NCBI GenBank assembly: GCA_007693335.1
Contig: REDU01000067.1
Location: 1-54,513, forward strand
Direction of reading: 5' to 3'
DNA: 54,513 nucleotides
Origin: Ilumatobacter sp.
GTDB lineage: Bacteria; Actinomycetota; Acidimicrobiia; Acidimicrobiales; Ilumatobacteraceae
Shown here: positions 29,246 to 37,442 of the stretch, piece by piece
Numbering within the stretch: the first letter of the stretch is position 1
How the letters are laid out: each line of letters begins with the position of its first letter
Position numbers and translations under genes: made by a program
Notes under the pieces: generated by a model
Told to the model about the DNA's origin: nothing
Databases searched by the model: none
Seen by the model: only the letters and a program-made list of their open reading frames with translations

Positions 29246-30340
29246 TCAGGGGGTGAGGAGGGCGCGGAGGATGCCGGCGAGGAGGGAGACCCGGCCGGGC
29301 ATGGTGGCCACGTCCACCCACTCGTGATCGGCATGGGCGCCGCCCCCGACCGCACCGAGACCGTCGAGCGTCGGTACGCCGCACGCGGCGGTGAAGTTGC
29401 CGTCGCTGCCGCCGCCCACGGCCATCCCGCCGATCGACGGATCGACCGCCCGGGCGAGCGGGAACAACGTGGCCGACGCCGACTCGGGCATCGGTGGGCG
29501 ACCGATCCGGCCGATCACCTCGAGACGGCACCGGGGATCGACCGGTTCGAGCCCGCCGAAGCAGGCCTCCACGCGGGAGGTCTCGTCGGCATCGAGCACC
29601 CGACAGTCGACGCGTATGCGGGCCTGGGCCGGCACCACGTTGTCGGCGGTGCCTGCGTGCGCCACGGTGGGCGTGACCGTGGTGCCACGTGACGCATCGG
29701 CGAACCCGGCGATCGTGAGCACCTGACGGGCTGCCTCGACCAGGGCGTTGGCGCCCTTCTCCGGCTCGAGCCCGGCGTGGGACGCACGCCCGTGCACGAC
29801 CACCTCGAACGTACCGGTGCCCTTGCGGCCGGTCTTCAGCGCGCCACCGTCGGCACTCGGTTCGAGCACCAGCACCGCCCCGCACGCCGCGGCCCGTTCC
29901 TCGATGAGATCACGCGACGTGAGCGAGCCGACCTCCTCGTCGCACGAGAACAGCATCTCGACCCCGCTCGCATCGTCGAGCGACGCCACGGCGTGCACGG
30001 CCTGCACGATGCCGGCCTTCATGTCGAACACCCCCGGTCCGGTGGCGCGGCCATCGCTGATGGTGAACGGGCGGTCGGCCAAGGTGCCGAGCGGGAACAC
30101 CGTGTCGTGGTGCCCGAGCAGCAGCACCCTCGGATCGCCACCGCCCTGCCAGCGCACGTGCGGCCCGGCCGGACCGTCGATCAGCTCGGCCGGCCGACCC
30201 AGGAGACGCTCGAGGTAGCCGGCCAGGTGACGGGCCGACGCACGCAGGGACTCGACGTGGTCGGAGGGTGACTCGACGCTCACGAGCGCGGCCAACTCGT
30301 CGAGCATCGTGTCGAGATCGGCGTCGGCACGGGCACTCAT
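29246..30340 (-). CDS. M20 family metallopeptidase (carboxypeptidase G2-like)
   Basis: 364 residues. Two-zinc peptidase/deacylase fold: LLLGHHDTVFPLGT (first His ligand), GPGVFDMKAG (bridging Asp), SCDEEVGS (catalytic Glu and ligand Glu), then a dimerisation domain, and a late ligand His in AHADHEW. Closest in layout to glutamate carboxypeptidase/CPG2-type enzymes; substrate unknown. ATG 30340 is preceded at 7 nt by TACCGT on the minus strand, so the mRNA may be leaderless. It is convergent with argG across repeat copies B1/B2 and divergent from the lipoprotein hydrolase. Confidence 0.88.
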   Translation of the reverse strand: MSARADADLDTMLDELAALVSVESPSDHVESLRASARHLAGYLERLLGRPAELIDGPAGPHVRWQGGGDPRVLLLGHHDTVFPLGTLADRPFTISDGRATGPGVFDMKAGIVQAVHAVASLDDASGVEMLFSCDEEVGSLTSRDLIEERAAACGAVLVLEPSADGGALKTGRKGTGTFEVVVHGRASHAGLEPEKGANALVEAARQVLTIAGFADASRGTTVTPTVAHAGTADNVVPAQARIRVDCRVLDADETSRVEACFGGLEPVDPRCRLEVIGRIGRPPMPESASATLFPLARAVDPSIGGMAVGGGSDGNFTAACGVPTLDGLGAVGGGAHADHEWVDVATMPGRVSLLAGILRALLTP

Positions 30341-30347
30341 GCACCGA

Positions 30348-30353
30348 ACGGTA
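30348..30353 (-). promoter_or_regulatory. Candidate leaderless -10 of the M20 gene (TACCGT)
   Basis: TACCGT on the minus strand, 7 nt before ATG 30340; no Shine-Dalgarno sequence. Confidence 0.45.
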
Positions 30354-30419
30354 CCCGGACCTCGTCCGGCGTGGCACCAGAACCGGGGATGGCCGTGGAC
30401 CACACGCGATGATGCCGGG

Positions 30420-32804
30420 ATGCGTCGCCACCCGTCCGCCCGGCACCCGATCGCTGCACTGGCGGTGACCACGCTGCTGCTCGCCGCGTGCACCGGCGAC
30501 GCTCTGGACCCCGGCACTCCCTCCTCCCCGCCGGCACCCACCGCCACGACCCCCGATGACGACCCCTCCGACGCTGCGGTGGGCGATGGGGTGGACGGTG
30601 ATGCGGGCGATGCGGACGATGGGGACCGGGCCGGCGAAGATGCAGCCGACGACGACCCGGGACCGGTGGTCGACCCGGCGACGGTGGAGGTGTGGCCCGG
30701 CACCGAGCAGATCACGATCACGGGTGCCACGGCCGGTGCCGTGTTCCGCGTGCTGGACATCGCCGACGACACCGTGGCCACCGGCACGGTCGACGTGTTC
30801 GGGTCGCTGCTGTTCCGGGAACTCGACGAGGGGGCGAGCTACGTGCTCGAGGCGAACGGCTACGAGAGCGATCCCGTCGCCACGCTCGCCCGTGACGAGC
30901 ATCCCGACGGCTCGTTCTACGCCGACCAGGAGCTGACGGCCCCCGGCTTCGGCTACCTCACCACCCGCGACGGCACCACCCTGAGTGTGACCGTCTGGCT
31001 GCCCGGCCCGGTGGAGGGGGGACCGTACCCGACCGTGGTCGAGTACTCCGGATACACCCCGAGCGACCCCGACTCCAGCGGTTTCGGCGACCTGTTCACC
31101 GCGCTCGGCTACGCGTACGTGGGCGTCAACATGCGCGGCACCGGCTGCAGCGGCGGCTCGTTCCGCTACTTCGAGTACTCCCAGAGCCTCGACGGGTACG
31201 ACGCCGTCGAGGCCATCGCCGCCCAGCCGTGGGTGCAGGGCAACCGGGTCGGCATGGTGGGGGTGTCGTACCCGGGCATCAGCCAGCTGTTCGTGGCCCA
31301 GACCCAACCACCCAGCCTCGCCGCCATCACCCCGCTCAGCGTGCTCGACGACAGCTTCATCGCGAACCTCTACCCCGGCGGCATCCTCAACACCGGCTTC
31401 GCCGTGGAGTGGACCCAGGATCGGGTGGACGAGGCCCGACCGGAAGGGCAGCGGTGGACCGCCGAGCGCATCGCCGACGGCGACACCGAGTGCGAGACCA
31501 ACCAGCTGCTCCGCCTGCAGAATCCCGACCTGCTGACCGAGATCGTCGAGTCACCGTTCTGGGAGAGCCCACTCGGCGACGAACTCGCACCCCGCACGTT
31601 CGTCGATCGCATCGAGGTGCCCGTGTTCCTGGCCGGCGCCTGGCAGGACGAGCAGACCGGTGGTCGGTTCCCGACCATGCTCGACCGTTTCACGTCGTCG
31701 CCGGCGGTGTACGTCTCGCTGGTGAACGGCCTCCACACCGAGTCGATCAGCCCGCCGATCCTGCCGCGCTACGTCGAGTTCCTCGACCTCTACGTGGCGG
31801 AGCGCACACCAGCGGTGGGGCTGCTCGGCGTGATCGCGCCCGTGCTCGGCAGTGGCATCTTCGGTACCACCGACTTCGAGGTGGCGGGTGACCGCTTCGC
31901 CGATCTCCCGTTCGACGAGGCCCTGGCCGCGTTCGAGGCCGAGCCACCCATCCAGGTGTTGTTCGAACAGGGCGCCGCCGATGGCCGCGAGCCCGGCAGC
32001 CCGATGCCCCGCTCGGTCGAGTCGTTCGACGCCTGGCCGATCCCCGAGGCGGTCGCCACCGAGTGGTACCTCACCGGTCCCGACGGCGGTCCGACGCCGG
32101 GAGCGTTCGGCGGCCTCGCCGCCGAGGCGTCGGCAACGAGCGGCGCCGAGACCTCGTACCTCGCCCTGCCCGACGGGCTCCCGACCACGTTCTACGAGGG
32201 ATCGTCATCGGCCATCTGGCGCGCCGACGTCACCTACGACTGGCAGGAGCCCGCGCCGGGCACGGCGGCATCGTTCGTCACACCACCCCTCGCCGACGAT
32301 CTGGTCGTGATCGGATCCGGCTCGGTCGATCTCTGGGTGCGCTCGAACCTGGGCGACACCGATCTGGAGGTGACGATCTCGGAGGTCCGACCCGACGGCA
32401 CGGAAACGTACGTGCAGAGCGGATGGCTGCGGGCGAGTCAGCGAGCGCTCGACGAGGCATCGTCCACCCCGCTGCGGCCGGTCCACAGCCATCTCGAGGC
32501 CGACGCCGCTCCCCTGCCCGACGATGCGTTCGAGCTGGCCCGCGTCGAGGTGTACCCGTTCGCCCACCCGTTCCGCGCCGGCTCACGGCTACGCCTCACC
32601 GTGGATGCACCCGGTGGAAACCGGCCGGTGTGGGCGTTCGACACCATCTCCGGCGGCGAGCAGGTCACGATCGCCCACGACCTCGACCATCCGTCGAAGC
32701 TCGTCCTGGCCGTGGTGCCCGGATTGGTGGTGCCCGACGGTGTCGCCCCCTGCGGCGCGCTGCGCGGCCAACCGTGCCGCATCTCCGCCGCCCCCGCCGG
32801 TTGA
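30420..32804 (+). CDS. CocE/NonD family hydrolase lipoprotein (X-Pro dipeptidyl-peptidase-like)
   Basis: 794 residues. A signal peptide ends at the lipobox LLLAACTG; an acidic Asp/Gly-rich linker (about residues 35-85) follows, then a small beta domain. The alpha/beta hydrolase domain has NMRGTGCSGG and the nucleophile motif GVSYPG. The C-terminal half resembles the jelly-roll PepX_C domain (IGSGSVDLWVRSNLGDTDLE). The S15/CocE family hydrolyses acyl or X-Pro substrates; the substrate here is unknown. It should be anchored outside the cell membrane. ATG 30420 gives a normal signal peptide. Confidence 0.87.
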   Translation: MRRHPSARHPIAALAVTTLLLAACTGDALDPGTPSSPPAPTATTPDDDPSDAAVGDGVDGDAGDADDGDRAGEDAADDDPGPVVDPATVEVWPGTEQITITGATAGAVFRVLDIADDTVATGTVDVFGSLLFRELDEGASYVLEANGYESDPVATLARDEHPDGSFYADQELTAPGFGYLTTRDGTTLSVTVWLPGPVEGGPYPTVVEYSGYTPSDPDSSGFGDLFTALGYAYVGVNMRGTGCSGGSFRYFEYSQSLDGYDAVEAIAAQPWVQGNRVGMVGVSYPGISQLFVAQTQPPSLAAITPLSVLDDSFIANLYPGGILNTGFAVEWTQDRVDEARPEGQRWTAERIADGDTECETNQLLRLQNPDLLTEIVESPFWESPLGDELAPRTFVDRIEVPVFLAGAWQDEQTGGRFPTMLDRFTSSPAVYVSLVNGLHTESISPPILPRYVEFLDLYVAERTPAVGLLGVIAPVLGSGIFGTTDFEVAGDRFADLPFDEALAAFEAEPPIQVLFEQGAADGREPGSPMPRSVESFDAWPIPEAVATEWYLTGPDGGPTPGAFGGLAAEASATSGAETSYLALPDGLPTTFYEGSSSAIWRADVTYDWQEPAPGTAASFVTPPLADDLVVIGSGSVDLWVRSNLGDTDLEVTISEVRPDGTETYVQSGWLRASQRALDEASSTPLRPVHSHLEADAAPLPDDAFELARVEVYPFAHPFRAGSRLRLTVDAPGGNRPVWAFDTISGGEQVTIAHDLDHPSKLVLAVVPGLVVPDGVAPCGALRGQPCRISAAPAG

Positions 32805-32894
32805 TCCTCGACACCGGGTCAGACCTCGGGGGTGGGGGCTCGGGGGTGGGGCCGGCATCTGGCTGGACGAGCGGTGGTGTGGTCGACTGGGGCG

Positions 32895-33713
32895 ATGGAC
32901 CACCGCGCCGAGCTGGCCGAGTTCCTCCGCGCCCGGCGCGACGCCGTCCGACCCGACCAGGTCGGCCTGCCCGCCGGACGCGGTCGGCGTACGCCGGGAC
33001 TTCGCCGTGAGGAGGTCGCCCTGCTCGCCGGCGTGTCGGTCACCTGGTACACGTGGCTCGAGCAGGGGCGGCGCATCAACGCGTCCCCCGACGTGCTGGC
33101 CGCCATCGGCCGGGCCCTCCGCCTCGACGAGGCCGGCCAGCAGCACCTGCTGACCCTCGCCCGCCCGGCCCCGGGAGCGGTGGACGCGCCCACCGAGGCA
33201 CCGAGCGCACTCGCCCGGCTGATCGACTCGATGGAACCGGCGCCCGCCTACGTGCTCGGACCGCGCTGGGAGTTCCTGGCCTGGAACCGGGCCGAGGCAC
33301 GGTTGTACCCGCGCATCGATCGGCTCGAAGGGCTCGAACGCAACCTGCTGTGGGTGCTGTTCGCCGACCCGTCCACCCGGGAGCTGATCGTCGACTGGGA
33401 CATCCACGCCCGACAGGCACTCGCCGAGTTCCGCGCCACCACCTCCTCGACCCGGGGAGATCCGGCGCTGGTCGAGCTGGTCGATCAGCTCTGCGAGGTG
33501 AGCGACGAGTTCGCCCAGTGGTGGGCCGAGCACGACGTGGCCAGCTTCGAGACCCGCCTGCGCCGCTTCCGGCACCCGGTGGCCGGCGAGCTCACGTTCG
33601 AGTACCAGCTGCTCGCGCCCGCCGAGTGGCCGCAGCTCCGCGTGGTCTGCCAACTCCCGCTCCCCGGCGACGACAGTGCCCAGCGCCTGGCCGTGCGTCA
33701 CCCACTCGTCTGA
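32895..33713 (+). CDS. XRE-type HTH regulator with MmyB-like sensor domain
   Basis: 272 residues. An N-terminal helix-turn-helix (LRREEVALLAGVSVTWYTWL, then SPDVLAAIGRALRLD) typical of MmyB/XRE regulators is followed by a C-terminal ligand-binding domain (APAYVLGPRWEFLAWN through LTFEYQLL) that in relatives binds fatty-acid-like ligands. ATG 32895 gives the usual family start. The gene lies 90 bp after the CocE-type hydrolase gene and 42 bp before mtnA; its targets may include neighbours but nothing in the sequence proves it. Confidence 0.87.
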   Translation: MDHRAELAEFLRARRDAVRPDQVGLPAGRGRRTPGLRREEVALLAGVSVTWYTWLEQGRRINASPDVLAAIGRALRLDEAGQQHLLTLARPAPGAVDAPTEAPSALARLIDSMEPAPAYVLGPRWEFLAWNRAEARLYPRIDRLEGLERNLLWVLFADPSTRELIVDWDIHARQALAEFRATTSSTRGDPALVELVDQLCEVSDEFAQWWAEHDVASFETRLRRFRHPVAGELTFEYQLLAPAEWPQLRVVCQLPLPGDDSAQRLAVRHPLV

Positions 33714-33742
33714 GCTCCGGGGTACCGGATCCGTCTCGGGGG

Positions 33743-33748
33743 TACTGT
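33743..33748 (+). promoter_or_regulatory. Candidate leaderless -10 of mtnA (TACTGT)
   Basis: TACTGT 7 nt before GTG 33756, no Shine-Dalgarno sequence. Confidence 0.45.
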
Positions 33749-33755
33749 CGAGCGG

Positions 33756-34835
33756 GTGACGAGGCGAACGATCTGGTGGGGTGACCACGACGAGGTCGTG
33801 GTGATCGACCAGACCCGGTTGCCGCACGAGCTCGCGACCGTCGAGTGGCGCACGCTCGACCACGCCTGTCACGGCATCACGTCGATGCAGGTGCGCGGCG
33901 CCCCGCTGATCGGTGTGGCCGCGGCACACGGTCTGGCGCTGGCGCTCGCCGAACGGCCGACGGAGCTGGACGAGGCGATCCGCTCACTGACCGGCACCCG
34001 GCCCACGGCCGTGAACCTCAGGTGGGCGCTCGAGCAGATGGCCGAGCAACTCGGTCCGCTCCCGGTCGACCAGCGCGCCGCTGCTGCGCGGGGACTCGCC
34101 ACCGAGATGGCCGACCACGACGTGACCGCCTGCCGACGCATCGGGGAGGCAGGGGTCGGGGTCCTCGCCGACGTACACCGGCGCACCGGGCGGCCGGTGC
34201 AGGTGCTGACCCACTGCAACGCCGGCCGGCTGGCGTGCGTCGAGTGGGGCACCGCCACTGCGCCCGTCTACCTCGCCGCACAGCAGGGCGTGCCCGTGCA
34301 CGTCTGGGTGTCGGAGACGCGGCCACGCAACCAGGGGGCCTCGCTCACCGCGTGGGAGCTGGCCGATGCCGGGGTGGACCACACGCTCGTGGTCGACAAC
34401 GCGGCCGGTCACCTGCTGCGCGAGCACCTGGTCGACCTCGTGATCGTCGGGGCCGATCGCATCGCCGCCAACGGCGACACCGCCAACAAGATCGGGACCT
34501 CGCTGAAGGCGCTCGCCGCCCGTGAGCACGGCGTGCCGTTCCTCGTGGCGGCACCCTGGTCGACGATCGACCCCCGGTGTGCCACGGGCGCCCATGTCCC
34601 CATCGAGGAACGCGACGCCGTCGAGGTGCTCGAGCTGGCGGGTCGACCGATCGCCCCGCCCGGCACCCGGGCCCGCAACTGGGCGTTCGACATCACACCG
34701 GCGGAACTCGTGACCGGCTACCTGACCGACGCCGGTCACCTCACGCCGGCCGAGCTCCGGGCGCGCCGTGCGGACGACGGCCGAGTGGAAGCACCGGGCA
34801 CGGCACCGGGAACTGCACCGGGAACTGCACCGTGA
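33756..34835 (+). CDS. mtnA: MtnA-family sugar-1-phosphate isomerase (S-methyl-5-thioribose-1-phosphate isomerase)
   Basis: 359 residues of the eIF2B-like isomerase family. The catalytic cysteine lies in VLTHCNAG (about residue 153) and the catalytic aspartate in VIVGADRIAANGDTANKIGT (about 231). It converts 5-methylthioribose-1-phosphate, and in some bacteria 5-deoxyribose-1-phosphate, to the ribulose-1-phosphate form. GTG 33756 has TACTGT 7 nt upstream. The C-terminus carries a short PGTA repeat. The stop overlaps the next gene in GTGA. No other canonical methionine-salvage genes (mtnC, mtnD) are present nearby, so recycling to methionine is not supported by context. Confidence 0.9.
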   Translation: MTRRTIWWGDHDEVVVIDQTRLPHELATVEWRTLDHACHGITSMQVRGAPLIGVAAAHGLALALAERPTELDEAIRSLTGTRPTAVNLRWALEQMAEQLGPLPVDQRAAAARGLATEMADHDVTACRRIGEAGVGVLADVHRRTGRPVQVLTHCNAGRLACVEWGTATAPVYLAAQQGVPVHVWVSETRPRNQGASLTAWELADAGVDHTLVVDNAAGHLLREHLVDLVIVGADRIAANGDTANKIGTSLKALAAREHGVPFLVAAPWSTIDPRCATGAHVPIEERDAVEVLELAGRPIAPPGTRARNWAFDITPAELVTGYLTDAGHLTPAELRARRADDGRVEAPGTAPGTAPGTAP

Positions 34836-35497
34836 ACGAGCGCGATGCCCGCCGGGCCCTGGTCGACGCAGCGCGACGGCTCGACGATGCGGGGTTGAAC
34901 CACAACTCGTCGGGCAACCTCGGGGTGCGGGTGGGCGATCACGTGCTGGTGACCCCCTCGGGCGTCCCCGCCGTCGCGATGTCGCCCGACGATCCGGTGC
35001 TGCTGACGGCCGACGGCGTGCCGGCGCACCCCAGCCAGCGGGTGCCGACCAGCGAGTGGCAGCTCCACGTCGAGATCTTCCGGGCGCGTCCCCACGTGCA
35101 TGCGGTCGTGCACACCCACTCACCCGAGGCGTCGGCTGCTGCCACACTCGGTCGGGCCGTGCCCGCCGTGCACTACGTGGTGGCCCGGTTCGGCGCGGCA
35201 GAGCTGCCGTGCGCGCCGTACGCGACCTACGGGTCGATCGAACTGGCCCGACGCGTGGCGTCCACCCTCGGCGAACACGGCACGGCCTGCCTGATGGCGA
35301 ACCACGGGGCGATCGCCGTCGGACGCGACCTCACGGCCGCCACGGCGCTGGCGCTCGACGTCGAGTGGTTCTGCGGTGTGCACCGTCGCGGCCGCCAGGT
35401 CGGCGAGCCGGTGGTGCTCGACGAGTCCGAGATCGCCCGGGTGGCCGAGATGTTCCGGACGTACGGTCAACCCGACCAGTGGTCGGGCAGCTCCTGA
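34832..35497 (+). CDS. Class II aldolase/adducin family protein (Ald2- or MtnB-like)
   Basis: 221 residues. Substrate-binding NHNSSGNLGVRV, the catalytic acid in TSEWQLHVEIF, and zinc ligands in VVHTHSPEA and LMANHGA mark the AraD/FucA fold. Coupled to mtnA by a GTGA overlap, it is either an aldolase splitting 5-methylthio- or 5-deoxy-ribulose-1-phosphate into dihydroxyacetone phosphate and an aldehyde, or the dehydratase MtnB of methionine salvage. Absence of later salvage genes favours the aldolase (inference). Its 3' end overlaps the convergent PfkB kinase by 31 bp. Confidence 0.82.
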   Translation: MNERDARRALVDAARRLDDAGLNHNSSGNLGVRVGDHVLVTPSGVPAVAMSPDDPVLLTADGVPAHPSQRVPTSEWQLHVEIFRARPHVHAVVHTHSPEASAAATLGRAVPAVHYVVARFGAAELPCAPYATYGSIELARRVASTLGEHGTACLMANHGAIAVGRDLTAATALALDVEWFCGVHRRGRQVGEPVVLDESEIARVAEMFRTYGQPDQWSGSS

Positions 35498-36462
35498 CGC
35501 CACGGCGGATCGGCACCACGGCGGGTACACACCATGCCGGCCACGTCGTTCGCGGCACGCACGGCACGTTCGAGCACGTCCACATCAGCGAGGTCGTCGG
35601 CCGTCAGTCCTGCGCCGGTCCACCACGCGCAGAAGCCACCGATGAACGCGTCGCCCGCCCCGATCGTGTCGACCACCTCGACCTGGGCCACCGGCACCGT
35701 GCGCTCGGCGGCCGCGGTGAGGATCGTCACGGCGTGACCGCCCGCGGTCAGCAGGACCACCGACGGCCCGCGCGCCAGCAGCGACCGGGCCGCATCGGCG
35801 GGCTCCACGCCGGGGTGGAGGTACGCGAGGTCGTCGTCGCTCACCTTCACCACGTCGGTGCGGGTCAGCACCTCGTGCACGCGGTCGAGGTAGCGACCTC
35901 GGTCGGCGATCACGTGCGGGCGACAGTTGATGTCCACCACGACGAGCGGCCCGGGGCCCTCAGTCACCGGGAGGGCGGGCGCCCCGAGCGCCGACACCAT
36001 CGCCGCCACCGCATCGGCCAGCGGCTCGAGCACCAACGCCAACCCGCCGGTGAACACCACACCCGGCCGGTCCCGCCCCGGACGCACCCGACCGACCGCC
36101 GGCGCCGAGGTGCCCTCGATGTAGAAGCGGTAGCTGGCGGCACCCCGCTCGTCGAGCTCGGCAGTGGCGAGGGTGGTCGGGCGGTCCACGTCGATCACGC
36201 CGTCGATACGCACGCCGTCGTCCACGAGCCGCTGGCGGATCATCGAACCGAACCGGTCGTCGGACACCGCCCCCACGAACGAGACGTCGACCCCGAGTCG
36301 CCCGCACGTGCGGGCGGTGTTGAACGGCGCACCGCCGAGTGCCGCCGCCACCGTTCCGTCCGGGGCGATCACGAGATCGACCAGCGCCTCACCCACGACC
36401 ACGATCGGTCCGGGTGCGGGCCGGTCGGTCGCTCGCGGGTCGGTCTCGGCCTCGTCCCTCAT
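35467..36462 (-). CDS. PfkB family carbohydrate kinase
   Basis: 331 residues, ribokinase fold. VVVGEALVDLVIAPDG and ALGGAPFNTARTCGRLG form the N-terminal signature; the C-terminal signature with the catalytic Asp and anion hole is DTIGAGDAFIGGF. Fructokinase-like in general pattern, but the substrate is open. It is convergent with, and overlaps, the mtnA-aldolase pair, which makes a 5-deoxypentose or related sugar a possible substrate. ATG 36462 lies 20 bp after the LLM gene stop, so the two may be cotranscribed. Confidence 0.85.
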   Translation of the reverse strand: MRDEAETDPRATDRPAPGPIVVVGEALVDLVIAPDGTVAAALGGAPFNTARTCGRLGVDVSFVGAVSDDRFGSMIRQRLVDDGVRIDGVIDVDRPTTLATAELDERGAASYRFYIEGTSAPAVGRVRPGRDRPGVVFTGGLALVLEPLADAVAAMVSALGAPALPVTEGPGPLVVVDINCRPHVIADRGRYLDRVHEVLTRTDVVKVSDDDLAYLHPGVEPADAARSLLARGPSVVLLTAGGHAVTILTAAAERTVPVAQVEVVDTIGAGDAFIGGFCAWWTGAGLTADDLADVDVLERAVRAANDVAGMVCTRRGADPPWRQELPDHWSG

Positions 36463-36482
36463 CGGTCCATGGTGCCAGATCG

Positions 36483-37349
36483 TCAGCCGGCGCGACCCGG
36501 AGCCGTGCCGCGATGGGCGGAGCTGGCCGATCCCACCGCGGCCACCGCGTCGAGGGGGTACGGCGGCGACACGAACAGCGTGCGCGCCCCCACACCGAGC
36601 TCACGGAGCTGATCCGCCTCGCCGCCGAGCGGATGGGTCGGGTCGAGTCGATCGAACACGCTGATCTCGAACGGTGACGCAGCGCCGCCATCATCGGACG
36701 ACGCCCGCACCTCGTGCACGATCGCCACCAACTCGGCCAGGCGCGGAGACTGACGGATGTTCACGCCATCGGCGATCTGCGCCGCCACCCGCACCGTACG
36801 CTCACCCGACGAGCCGATCACGATGGGCGGCGTCGGACCCGGCGACACCACCGCGGTGAGTCCTCGCATCGTCACGTGCTCACCCTCGACGTGCACGGGC
36901 GCGCCATCGGGCGCCCGGTCCCAGATGGCTCGCAGGGCGACCACGTGCTCGACCAGCCGTTCGCATCTCGCTGCCGCCGGATCGATCATGCGACCGATGG
37001 CGAGCTGCTCCGAGGCGAAGATCGACGACGGCGACGCCCCCGAGCCCACCCCACACATCACGCGACCGGGTGCCAGCGACTGCAGGCTGCTCACGGCGGA
37101 GGCGAGCTGCGCCGGATGTCGGTTCACCACGTTGGCCACGAGCACCCCGAGGCGCACTCGTCGCGTCCGCGCCGCGATGGCACCCAGCGTCACGAACGGA
37201 TCTCGTGACCACGGCTGCCCGGCCACCGATCCGCTCACGTGATCGAACGTCCAGACCCCGTCGAAGCCGGCGTCCTCGGCCACCCCGGCCAGCTCCACCA
37301 CCTCGCGCAGGTCGGCACCGAAGGGGTCGATCACGAGGTCGGTGAGCAT
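36483..37349 (-). CDS. LLM class (luciferase-like, probably F420-dependent) oxidoreductase
   Basis: 288 residues, TIM-barrel luciferase-like fold: LREVVELAGVAEDAGFDGVW, WTFDHVSG, FVTLGAIAARTRRVRLGVLV, and PPIVIGSSGERTVRVAAQIA. Actinobacterial members commonly use F420; FMN is possible. Substrate unknown. ATG 37349 is preceded at 9 nt by TAGCGT. It lies upstream of the PfkB kinase in the same direction. Confidence 0.85.
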   Translation of the reverse strand: MLTDLVIDPFGADLREVVELAGVAEDAGFDGVWTFDHVSGSVAGQPWSRDPFVTLGAIAARTRRVRLGVLVANVVNRHPAQLASAVSSLQSLAPGRVMCGVGSGASPSSIFASEQLAIGRMIDPAAARCERLVEHVVALRAIWDRAPDGAPVHVEGEHVTMRGLTAVVSPGPTPPIVIGSSGERTVRVAAQIADGVNIRQSPRLAELVAIVHEVRASSDDGGAASPFEISVFDRLDPTHPLGGEADQLRELGVGARTLFVSPPYPLDAVAAVGSASSAHRGTAPGRAG

Positions 37350-37358
37350 GCGGTGGCG

Positions 37359-37364
37359 ACGCTA
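37359..37364 (-). promoter_or_regulatory. Candidate leaderless -10 of the LLM oxidoreductase gene (TAGCGT)
   Basis: TAGCGT on the minus strand, 9 nt before ATG 37349; no Shine-Dalgarno sequence. Confidence 0.5.
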
Positions 37365-37442
37365 GACCCCCGGTCGGCGAACTGCGACACGCAGGTGCCT
37401 CCGGTGAGGTAGAACGGGGTGGGACGAAAGGGGAAACGTCCG

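Noticed and set aside
33714-33755. A SAM or other riboswitch before mtnA
   Set aside because: Only 42 bp separate the genes and TACTGT sits 7 nt before the start, leaving no room for a leader.
34768-36612. Long plus-strand ORF of 614 codons
   Set aside because: Its sequence is low-complexity Arg/His/Gly of the kind produced by reading high-G+C genes out of frame; the aldolase and PfkB genes explain the region.
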